DNA of 64,000 nucleotides. Source: Kitasatospora humi. Lineage in GTDB: Bacteria; Actinomycetota; Actinomycetes; Streptomycetales; Streptomycetaceae. The notes under the pieces are model-generated. The model was not told where the DNA came from. It ran no database searches and saw only the letters and a program-made list of their open reading frames with translations. A program made the translations under genes and the position numbers. Below, piece after piece: positions 57,625-64,000 of this stretch (its first letter is position 1; the number at the start of each line of letters is the position of its first letter). The stretch spans positions 1 to 64,000 of the forward strand of contig NZ_JAJJPA010000016.1 in NCBI RefSeq assembly GCF_020907985.1, read 5' to 3'.

Positions 57625-58887
57625 ATGCTCGCGCTCCTGCGCCACCGCGCCTACCGCCACCTCCTCGCCGCCCAGGTCATCGCACTGCTGGGCACCGGCC
57701 TGGCCACCGTCGCACTCAGCCTGCTCGCCTACGACCTGGCGGGCGCGCGGGCCGGCTCCGTGCTCGGCACCGCGCTGGCGATCAAGATGGTCGCCTTCGT
57801 CGCGCTCGCGCCGGTGGTCGGAGCTTGCGCCCACCGGCTGCCGCGACGGGTGCTGCTGATCGGTGCGGACCTGCTCCGGGCCGCCGTGGCACTCGCCCTG
57901 CCCTTCGTCACCCAGGTGTGGCAGGTCTATCTGCTGATCTTCGTCCTCCAGGCCGCCAGCGCCTCCTTCACCCCGGCCTTCCAGTCGGTGATCCCCGAAC
58001 TGCTGCCCGAGGAACGCGAGTACACCCGCGCGCTCTCCCTCGCCAGCCTCGCCTACGACCTGGAGAGCCTGGTCAGCCCGGCGCTGGCCGGCGCACTGCT
58101 CACCGTGATCGGCTACCACCAGCTGTTCTTCGGCACCACGCTCGGCTTCCTCGCCTCCGCCACGCTGGTGGCCTCCGTGGCGCTGCCCGATCCGGCGCGC
58201 GCGGTGCCACCGGGCGGGGTCCTCGCCCGGGCGACCCACGGGACGCGGCTGTTCTGGCGGGTGTCACGGCTGCGCGCACTGCTGGCACTCAACCTCGTGG
58301 TGGCCTGCGGGGGAGCGGTGGTCTTCGTCAACACCGTGGTCTACGTGCGGGACCAGTTGCACCGCGGCGCCGCCGACGTGCCGTTGGCGCTGGGTGCCTA
58401 CGGTGCCGGGTCGATGACGGCGGCCCTGCTGCTGCCCCGGGCGCTGGAACGGGTGCCCGAACGCGCGGTGCTGCTCGGTGGCGGCTTTGCGATCACGGCC
58501 CTCTTCCTGCCCCTCGCGGCCGTGACCTGTGCCCCGCCGGCCGCCTGGAAGTGGCCCGCGCTGCTGGCCACTTGGGCCGCCCTGGGCGCCGCCTGCGCGG
58601 TGGTCAACGCGCCCGCGGGCCGCCTGATCCGCGGCGCCACCGCACCGGAGCACCGGGCCGACGCCTTCGCCGCGCAGTTCTCCCTCTCCCACAGCTGCTG
58701 GCTGCTCACCTACCCCGTGGCCGGCTGGCTGGGCGCCACGGCCGGCCTGCCCGTCGCCCTGGCGGCCCTCGGCGCACCGGCGTTGCTGGCAGCCGTCACG
58801 GCGGCCAGGACCTGGCGGGTGGACAGCCGCCGGGGAATGGAACACCCCGTCGAGGTTCCGGCGCCGACGCGATCGGCGGTCCGCTGA
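57625..58887 (+). CDS. MFS transporter (MFS_3, EntS-like)
   Basis: A 420-residue transporter with about 12 hydrophobic segments: YRHLLAAQVIALLGTGLATVALSLLAYDL opens the fold and ACAHRLPRRVLLIGADLLRAA matches motif A. ASASFTPAFQSVIPELLPEEREYTRALSLASLAYDLESLVSPALAG is typical of the EntS-like MFS_3 family. It is likely an exporter of a metal chelate, siderophore or drug under ArsR control. ATG 57625 (GAGG upstream) is preferred; ATG 57598 would add nine residues. Confidence 0.83.
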   Translation: MLALLRHRAYRHLLAAQVIALLGTGLATVALSLLAYDLAGARAGSVLGTALAIKMVAFVALAPVVGACAHRLPRRVLLIGADLLRAAVALALPFVTQVWQVYLLIFVLQAASASFTPAFQSVIPELLPEEREYTRALSLASLAYDLESLVSPALAGALLTVIGYHQLFFGTTLGFLASATLVASVALPDPARAVPPGGVLARATHGTRLFWRVSRLRALLALNLVVACGGAVVFVNTVVYVRDQLHRGAADVPLALGAYGAGSMTAALLLPRALERVPERAVLLGGGFAITALFLPLAAVTCAPPAAWKWPALLATWAALGAACAVVNAPAGRLIRGATAPEHRADAFAAQFSLSHSCWLLTYPVAGWLGATAGLPVALAALGAPALLAAVTAARTWRVDSRRGMEHPVEVPAPTRSAVR

Positions 58888-58988
58888 CCGGGTGGCCCTG
58901 CCGAGGCTTCGGAGAGGAACCTCCAACCTCGCCTGCCGAGCGGCGATCATCAATCGGCACGCGATAACCCCCGTTGTCCGGAGGGAAC

Positions 58989-59170
58989 ATGACTTACCAT
59001 CAGTTGGTTGTCCCGTGTTCCGCACCCTGCGGGAGCGAACCCGCCCCGCTGGTGGCCGCGGTGGCCCGTCGCTCCGGCTTCGGCGGTGTGCGGAACCTGT
59101 GCGGCCCCTTCCGCCGGATCGCGGGGACCACCCGTCCGCCTACCGCGAGGCGTTCGGCGAGAGGCCCTGA
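58989..59170 (+). pseudogene. Remnant of an AraC-family C-terminal domain
   Basis: A GGAGGGA site and ATG 58989 begin a short frame encoding VAAVARRSGFGGVRNLCGPFRRIAGTT, which matches the second helix-turn-helix of AraC proteins. Near 59133 the homology moves to another frame as HPSAYREAFGERP and a stop at 59170. The N-terminal ligand domain is missing. The last 31 bp overlap the 3' end of the convergent GlxA-type regulator gene, whose own tail (IARRCGFRSTETLRQAFQ) is similar in type. Confidence 0.55.
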
Positions 59171-60144
59171 CGCGTCCTCCCCTGGCCCAGCGCGGAGCGG
59201 TGGGCCGAGGGTGTGGTGCCGTACCGGGCCTGGAAGGCCTGGCGCAGCGTCTCGGTGGAACGGAACCCGCAGCGCCGGGCGATCACGGTAAGCGGCAGCG
59301 CGGTGGTCGTCAGCAGGGTGGCGGCGGCCTCGGTGCGGGCGGTGCGGACGTACCGGGCGGGTGGTTCGCCGAGCCGGTCGAGGAAGAGGCGTGACAGGTG
59401 CCGCTCGCTGACGTCGCTGCGGGCGGCGAGGGCGGCGGTGGACAGGTCGGCGTCCAGGTGGCCGGCGATGTACCGCACCACCTGGCGCAGCAGTCGGTGG
59501 GTCGGCGGGGCGTCCTGCACGTAGGGCGACAACTGCGCCTGGTTGCCCGGCCGTTGCATGTAGGTGACCAGCCAGCGGGCGATCGAGCGGGCGAGGTCGG
59601 GGCCGTGGTCGTCCTCGACCAGGGCCAGCGTCAGGTCCAGGGCACTGGTCACCCCGGCCGAGGTGCAGACTCCGCCGTCGACGACGTACAGCGGGCGCGG
59701 ATCGACGGTGACCCGGGGGTACCGCTCGGCGAGCTTGCGGGCGTACGCCCAGTGGGTGGTTGCCCGCCGCCCGTCGAGCAGGCCGGCGGCGGCCAGCACG
59801 CTCGCGCCGGTGCACACCGAGGCCACCCGCCGGCTGGCGGCTGCCAGTCGGCGCACCTGCTCCAGCAGCGGCTGGTCGGCTGCGGCGTCGAGGTGGCCGG
59901 GGCCGCCGGCGACCACCAGGGTGTCGAGCGGGCCGCGGAGCTTCTCGAGGGCGGCCTGGCTCACCAGCGCCAGCCCGCCGGCCGAACGCACCGGGCGGCC
60001 CTGCATCGAGGCCAGCCGGACCTGGTAGCCGGGCTCCGCGCCGAGCCGGTTGGCGGCGTCCAGGGTGTCGCTGACGCAGGCGACGTCGAGGAGTTCGGAC
60101 TGGTCGTAGCCGATGATCACGACCTGCCGGGTGGGGGCTGTCAT
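59140..60144 (-). CDS. GlxA-type regulator (DJ-1/PfpI plus AraC domains)
   Basis: A 334-residue regulator. The N-terminal DJ-1/PfpI domain (1-200) includes TLVVAGGPGHLD and the nucleophile-elbow Cys111 in SVCTGASVLAAAGLLDGRRATTHW. The AraC domain (about 225-325) has ALAARSDVSERHLSRLFLDRLGEPPARYVRTAR and the second helix in VIARRCGFRSTETLRQAF. It is divergent from another DJ-1/PfpI protein, which it probably regulates. ATG 60144 lacks a ribosome-binding site and lies 7 nt after TAGGCT, suggesting a leaderless mRNA. Confidence 0.9.
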   Translation of the reverse strand: MTAPTRQVVIIGYDQSELLDVACVSDTLDAANRLGAEPGYQVRLASMQGRPVRSAGGLALVSQAALEKLRGPLDTLVVAGGPGHLDAAADQPLLEQVRRLAAASRRVASVCTGASVLAAAGLLDGRRATTHWAYARKLAERYPRVTVDPRPLYVVDGGVCTSAGVTSALDLTLALVEDDHGPDLARSIARWLVTYMQRPGNQAQLSPYVQDAPPTHRLLRQVVRYIAGHLDADLSTAALAARSDVSERHLSRLFLDRLGEPPARYVRTARTEAAATLLTTTALPLTVIARRCGFRSTETLRQAFQARYGTTPSAHRSALGQGRTRQGLSPNASR

Positions 60145-60151
60145 GGCCGTC

Positions 60152-60157
60152 AGCCTA
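60152..60157 (-). promoter_or_regulatory. Leaderless-type -10 of the GlxA-type gene
   Basis: TAGGCT on the minus strand, 7 nt, then ATG 60144. Confidence 0.5.
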
Positions 60158-60310
60158 TGGCCTGTCGGTCCGACGGACAGGGATCACAGGATTTCGGACA
60201 TGGCGCCCGGCTCCGGCCCCGAGCGGAGCGCGGCGTGGGTGACGGTGAGTCGGGCGGCAGCACGAGCCGCCCCATCCAGCAAGCCGCATCGACACCAGGA
60301 GTCGAACCCC

Positions 60311-61042
60311 ATGTCCCAGACCCTGACCGGAGCGAGCGCGGGCCCCGCCACCCCGATCCGGACCATCGCCTTCGTCGCCTACCCGGGCATCACCCTGCTC
60401 GACCTGGCGGGCCCGCTGCAGGTGTGCTCCGCGCTGCAGGACCTGTCGCCGGACTTTCGCACCGTGGTGCTCGGCGAGCGGATCGAGCCGATGGGCACGG
60501 ACACCCCGCTCACGGTGCGACCGAGCCACACCTTCGACCAGGTCCCCGAGCCCTTCGCCCTGGTGGTCCCCGGCGGCCTCGCGCCGACGCTCACGGCACT
60601 GGCCGACGAGCACCTGCTGGACCGCCTGCGTCAGGCCGCGAGCCGGGCCCACCTGGTCGGCTCGGTCTGCACCGGTTCGCTCCTGCTGGGCGCCGCCGGC
60701 CTGCTGGACGGCCGCCGCGCCACCACCCACTGGTGGTACCGCGACCTGCTGACCCGCTTCGGCGCGACGCCGGTGGCGGAACGCTGGATCGAGGACGGCC
60801 GCTACGTCACCGCCGCCGGTGTCTCGGCCGGCATCGACATGGCGCTGCAACTGGTCGCCCGGGTGGCCGGCGAGGAGATGGCGCGCGAGATCCAGCTGCT
60901 CATCGAGTACGACCCGCAGCCGCCGTTCGGCCCGATCGACTGGGCCGGCACGGACACCGCGAGCTACCGGCCGCTCGCCCGGCAGGTGCTCGCCGGCGCC
61001 CTGGCCGGCCATCCCGAGCTGCTCGCCCGCCTCGCGGACTGA
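60311..61042 (+). CDS. DJ-1/PfpI-family protein (isonitrile hydratase-like)
   Basis: A 243-residue single-domain protein: TIAFVAYPGITLLDLAGPLQV, LVVPGGLAPTLTAL, and the nucleophile Cys120 in GSVCTGSLLLGAAGLLDGRRATTHWWY. It resembles isonitrile hydratase (InhA-type) and the N-terminal half of GlxA regulators. The reaction is unproven. AGGAG lies 10 nt before ATG 60311. It shares a divergent promoter region with the GlxA-type regulator. Confidence 0.85.
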   Translation: MSQTLTGASAGPATPIRTIAFVAYPGITLLDLAGPLQVCSALQDLSPDFRTVVLGERIEPMGTDTPLTVRPSHTFDQVPEPFALVVPGGLAPTLTALADEHLLDRLRQAASRAHLVGSVCTGSLLLGAAGLLDGRRATTHWWYRDLLTRFGATPVAERWIEDGRYVTAAGVSAGIDMALQLVARVAGEEMAREIQLLIEYDPQPPFGPIDWAGTDTASYRPLARQVLAGALAGHPELLARLAD

Positions 61043-61069
61043 GCGGATCCAACCAGCCGGTCTCCCAGA

Positions 61070-61090
61070 GCTTCCGCGATCTTCGGAAGC
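61070..61090. terminator. Hairpin after the DJ-1/PfpI gene
   Basis: GCTTCCG-N7-CGGAAGC, 28 nt past the stop. A second hairpin (GGTCACG 61114 / CGTGACC 61136) follows and may serve the convergent gene. Confidence 0.5.
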
Positions 61091-61288
61091 GACTTCCCGG
61101 GCCCTGAAGGGACGGTCACGGGCGGCTCAGCTCCGCGTGACCTGGGGCCCGGGATTCGGTCGGCCCGCACGTCGGTGCCGCGTCCGGGTCAATGTCCCGG
61201 GTTTCAAGGGGCACAGCGCTGTCCGGGTGCGTCGCACTGGTGACGGGTGCGTGCGGTGGCATGGGTGTCCGCGCCGCCAGTGTCCTCG

Positions 61289-61828
61289 TCAGCCCTGGGA
61301 GGCGTCGGTCGCCCGGTCCGGCCCCTGCGCGCGCAGCCGCCGCACTCGCTCCAGTGATTCGCGCAACTCCCCGAGCCAGTCCTCCGAGTGCCGCTGCACC
61401 AGCTTGACGCACCAGCCGAGCGCCTCGCTGCGGCTGCGCGCCACGCCGGCTTCCACCAGGGTGTCGAGCACCTGCCGCTCGGGCTGGCGCAGCCTGGTCA
61501 TCACCGGCGCCGCGACGGTGGTGAACAGCGCCCTGGCCCCCTCGCACTCGGCGCCCCAGGAGACCTTGCGCCCGAACCGGTGCTCGGCCTCGCGCGCGAC
61601 GGCCATCCGCTCGCCCCTGGTGCGCTCGCGGAACTCGGCGACCCGCCCCTCCACCGCTGCCGCCCGTTCCGCCTGCGACACCTCGCCACCGATCTCGGGC
61701 CCGGGGATCCGGCCGACGACGGTGATCTCCTCACGATCCACGGCCACCTCGACCAACTCGGTGAAGAGCCCGTCCGGGAGGCGGCCAGTGAACCAGCCAC
61801 GTACTGCTTCGTGATCTGATGTAATCAT
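61289..61828 (-). CDS. Conserved protein with possible ribbon-helix-helix segment
   Basis: A 179-residue cytoplasmic protein. The N-terminal half is alpha/beta (GRLPDGLFTELVEVAVDREEITVVGRIPGPEIG, then AEFRERTRGERMAVAREAEHRFGRKVSWGAE). The C-terminal segment VMTRLRQPERQVLDTLVEAGVARSRSEALGWCVKLV resembles a ribbon-helix-helix DNA-binding unit. ATG 61828 has no ribosome-binding site but TAATGT lies 7 nt upstream. An 8-bp tandem repeat overlaps the start and could be its own operator. No known family is assigned with confidence. Confidence 0.7.
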   Translation of the reverse strand: MITSDHEAVRGWFTGRLPDGLFTELVEVAVDREEITVVGRIPGPEIGGEVSQAERAAAVEGRVAEFRERTRGERMAVAREAEHRFGRKVSWGAECEGARALFTTVAAPVMTRLRQPERQVLDTLVEAGVARSRSEALGWCVKLVQRHSEDWLGELRESLERVRRLRAQGPDRATDASQG

Positions 61829-61834
61829 GTAATC
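61819..61834. repeat. 8-bp tandem repeat at the start codon
   Basis: ATGTAATC occurs twice in direct succession (plus strand), covering the start codon of the leftward gene and touching its -10. Confidence 0.55.
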
Positions 61835-61835
61835 A

Positions 61836-61841
61836 ACATTA
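61836..61841 (-). promoter_or_regulatory. Leaderless-type -10 of the leftward 179-aa gene
   Basis: TAATGT on the minus strand, 7 nt, then ATG 61828. Confidence 0.55.
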
Positions 61842-62158
61842 CGCCGCATTTGAGCAACGGCAAGGGCGCAGCGGCCAGTCGTTCGCCCGGCGGCACCCGA
61901 CCGCTTGTGCGGCGGCGAGGACCAGGCCGGTGCGGCGGCCGGGTCGCCTCGCGCCCCGACGCGGCCAACGGGTAGGCGGCCGCGCAGCGCACCCGTGGGA
62001 CCGCTTCCCCGCCGTCCGTCCACCGCCGTTCTGTCGCAGAATCGTCACAACCAAGGCCTGATGGCTGACTGAGGACCACGAACTCGTGTTCTGCGCCTAC
62101 TCTCCTTCCCGGCCCGTCGAATTCGTTGACGGGGCCTCACCAGGGCAAGGGGGAGCCT
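61842..62158. other. Intergenic region between divergent genes
   Basis: 317 bases without a supported gene. TTGACG (62115-62120) is a possible -35 for the penicillin-binding protein gene, but no matching -10 is clear. Confidence 0.45.
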
Positions 62159-63919
62159 GTGCAAAGAGGTGCCAAGGTCGGGATAGGCGTCGCGGTGGTC
62201 TGTGCGGCGATGTTGGCGGGAGCCGGCTTCGCGGTGTCGGACGTCTTCGGCGGGGGCGGCAGCACGTCCACCACTGCCACCACGCCCGACGGCAGTACGA
62301 CCGCGGGCGGGGCCACCACGCACACTCGGCGCACGGTGGTGAGCACGCCGCCGGCGCCCGCCCGGGCGAACGCCGCCGCCAAGGCCTTCCTGGACGCCTG
62401 GTCGAGCGGGAACCTGGCGCAGGCCGCCGCGTTGACGGACGATCCGGCCGGCGCGACCAGCGCCCTCCAGAGCTTCCACGACAAGCTGCAGCCCAGCGCC
62501 ATGAGCTTCACGGCAGCCGCCCCGGGTGCGACCCCGCTGCCGACCTCCCCGGTGCCCTCCGCCACCGGCGGCTCACCCGCCACCGGCACCGTGCCGACCG
62601 CCGCCCCGGACGTCCCGCTGCCGGCCGGCGCCGTGCCCGTCACGTTCCAGGCCGGCATCCAGTTCGCGCAGGCCGGCTCCCCGTGGGTGTACAACGGGTC
62701 GCTCGGGGTCGAGCAGATGAGCGACGGCAGCGCGCTGGTGCACTGGGACCCGACGGTGATCAATCCGCAGCTGCGGCCCGGCGCCACGATCACCGTGCAG
62801 CCGCTGCCCGCCCCGGCGTCCGGCGTGACCGACCGAAACGGCAAGTCGCTGGCCGGCTTCGCGTCGCTGGCGCCGCTGATGGACCAGTTGAAGGCGGCGG
62901 CTCCGCCCGGCTCGGGCACCCCGGGCAGCGCCGTCGAGATGACCGTCCCGGGCCAGTCCGCGCCCGTCCCGCTGTTCACCATCACCGCACCGAAGCCGCA
63001 GCCGGCGCTCAAGCTGACCCTGGACGCCACCCTGCAGGCCGCGGCCGAGCAGGCCGTCAAGACGCAGTCCAAGGGCGGCACGCTGCCCGCCTCGCTGGTC
63101 GCCGTCGAGCCGAGCACCGGCAACGTCCTGGCCATCGCCAACGCCCCGGCCAACGGGCCCAACAACGCCTTCCTCGCCACCAACGCCCCCGGATCCACGA
63201 TGAAGGTCATCACCTCCGCCGCGCTGCTGGAGGCCGGGGACACCCCCGCCACACCCGTCGCCTGCCCGCCGTCGACCATGGTCACCGGCAAGAAGGTGGC
63301 CAACGACTTCACCGACGCGCGGCCGGGCAACCTGCTCAAGGACGACTTCGCGCAGTCCTGCAACACCGCCTTCATCGACGAGGGCAACCGGCTGCTCAAG
63401 CCGAACACCCTGCCCGACGAGGCGAAGGACGTCTTCGGGCTCGGCCTGGTCTGGAAGACCGGTCTCACCGACTACGACACCACGATCCCGGTCGAGCCCA
63501 ACGCGGCCGCCGCCGCCACCGAGTTCTTCGGGCAGGGCAACATCCTGACCAATCCGCTGGGCATGGCCTCGGTCGCGGCCACGGTGCAGAGCGGCACCTT
63601 CCGGCAGCCGGTCGTGGTGCCCGGCCTGCCCCAGGTCCAGGCCGCTCGCCGGCTCCCCGCCAACGTGCTGGACGAGCTGCGCTCGCTGATGTACGGCGCG
63701 ACCCGCGATCCCGCGGGCACCGCCCACGACATCCCGGGCATCACCCCGGACGTGGCGTCCAAGACCGGCACCGCCGAGGTCGACGGCAAGACCGCCAACA
63801 GCTGGTACATCGGCTTCCGCGGCAACCTCGCCGTCGCCTGCGAGGTCCAGGGCGCCGACTTCGGCGCCGAGGCGGCCGGCCCGGCGGCGGTGCAGGTGCT
63901 GGAGACCGGCAACAACTAA
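62159..63919 (+). CDS. Penicillin-binding transpeptidase with NTF2-like N-terminal domain
   Basis: A 586-residue membrane-anchored peptidoglycan transpeptidase. It has an N-terminal hydrophobic anchor (VGIGVAVVCAAMLAGAGFAV), a Thr/Gly/Ala linker, an NTF2/MecA_N-like domain (about 70-220), a dimerisation-type region, then the transpeptidase domain. Active-site motifs are Ser346-x-x-Lys349 (GSTMK), Ser400-Cys-Asn402 and Lys535-Thr-Gly, all in order. It cross-links peptides outside the membrane. GTG 62159 follows GGGGAG. It is a class B high-molecular-weight type and lacks PASTA repeats. Confidence 0.92.
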   Translation: MQRGAKVGIGVAVVCAAMLAGAGFAVSDVFGGGGSTSTTATTPDGSTTAGGATTHTRRTVVSTPPAPARANAAAKAFLDAWSSGNLAQAAALTDDPAGATSALQSFHDKLQPSAMSFTAAAPGATPLPTSPVPSATGGSPATGTVPTAAPDVPLPAGAVPVTFQAGIQFAQAGSPWVYNGSLGVEQMSDGSALVHWDPTVINPQLRPGATITVQPLPAPASGVTDRNGKSLAGFASLAPLMDQLKAAAPPGSGTPGSAVEMTVPGQSAPVPLFTITAPKPQPALKLTLDATLQAAAEQAVKTQSKGGTLPASLVAVEPSTGNVLAIANAPANGPNNAFLATNAPGSTMKVITSAALLEAGDTPATPVACPPSTMVTGKKVANDFTDARPGNLLKDDFAQSCNTAFIDEGNRLLKPNTLPDEAKDVFGLGLVWKTGLTDYDTTIPVEPNAAAAATEFFGQGNILTNPLGMASVAATVQSGTFRQPVVVPGLPQVQAARRLPANVLDELRSLMYGATRDPAGTAHDIPGITPDVASKTGTAEVDGKTANSWYIGFRGNLAVACEVQGADFGAEAAGPAAVQVLETGNN

Positions 63920-64000
63920 GGTGCGGGGGCCGCGGCGGCGGAGCGCGGTGACCCGCTCGACGCCTCACCGCCGGCGGCCCGCCGGCAGCACCGCCGTCGG
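63920..64000. other. GC-rich window end, no gene seen
   Basis: 81 bases past the transpeptidase stop. A compact GCCGGCGG/CCGCCGGC inverted repeat near 63970 may be part of a terminator; nothing else can be supported. Confidence 0.4.

Overview
The window is high-GC actinobacterial DNA, most likely from the Streptomycetaceae (Streptomyces, Kitasatospora or Streptacidiphilus). The evidence is third-position GC bias, frequent GTG/TTG starts, many leaderless genes, a mycothiol-type maleylpyruvate isomerase-fold protein, an NsrR/flavohaemoglobin pair of the Streptomyces type, and a large set of secreted hydrolases. I see no rRNA, tRNA, CRISPR array, phage module or complete insertion sequence. About 65 genes are resolved. 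Two are single-frameshift pseudogenes (or sequencing errors) and two are short decayed remnants.

Layout. 0-7 kb: a secreted EXORDIUM-like protein, a DUF4259 protein, a TetR/DinB-fold pair divergent from a Gfo/Idh/MocA oxidoreductase with an operator array between them, a double-GNAT protein, an alpha/beta hydrolase, and a two-gene unit ending in a thioredoxin-like [2Fe-2S] protein. 7-9 kb: a nitric oxide module, hmp and nsrR, each preceded by a near-identical 23-bp NsrR site. 9-11 kb: a frameshifted membrane protein and a DUF4389 protein. 11-20.6 kb: a catabolic gene set (FCD regulator, APC permease, glutamine synthetase-like ligase, class-C26 amidohydrolase, aldehyde dehydrogenase and SDR overlapping or abutting as one operon, then a second aldehyde dehydrogenase and a zinc alcohol dehydrogenase). 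It fits breakdown of polyamines or alkanolamines through gamma-glutamylated intermediates.

20.6-26.5 kb: a flavodoxin-fold quinone reductase divergent from an HxlR regulator, an MFS remnant, FadH, GcvH, a LeuE-type exporter and a PadR regulator. 26.8-31.6 kb: secreted proteolysis, with a sedolisin (S53) and a chymotrypsin-fold protease. The protease is preceded by a lipoprotein that looks like a free-standing copy of its propeptide. 31.9-37 kb: MscL, a PfkB kinase behind a large palindrome, DUF3515, YceI, a tiny proline-rich protein, a frameshifted beta-lactamase-like gene and a GNAT. 37-46 kb: a PrnB/DUF1864-like protein overlapping a methyltransferase, a lytic transglycosylase-like protein, a xylFGH-like sugar ABC transporter, an MFS pump, a VOC protein and GalU.

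46-64 kb: a G1 (eqolisin-like) peptidase, an M20 amidohydrolase, a GNAT, a MoxR/VWA pair, a ROK regulator, a second APC permease, a TIGR03364-like FAD enzyme, a DUF4188/MerR pair, an ArsR/MFS pair, an AraC remnant, a GlxA-type regulator divergent from a DJ-1/PfpI protein, a possible ribbon-helix-helix protein and a penicillin-binding transpeptidase. Two themes run through the window. Nearly every regulator gene carries a -10 hexamer 6-7 nt before its start codon, the layout of leaderless transcripts. Several divergent gene pairs are separated by clear palindromic operators. The most interesting candidate system is the lipoprotein/protease pair at 29.4-31.6 kb.
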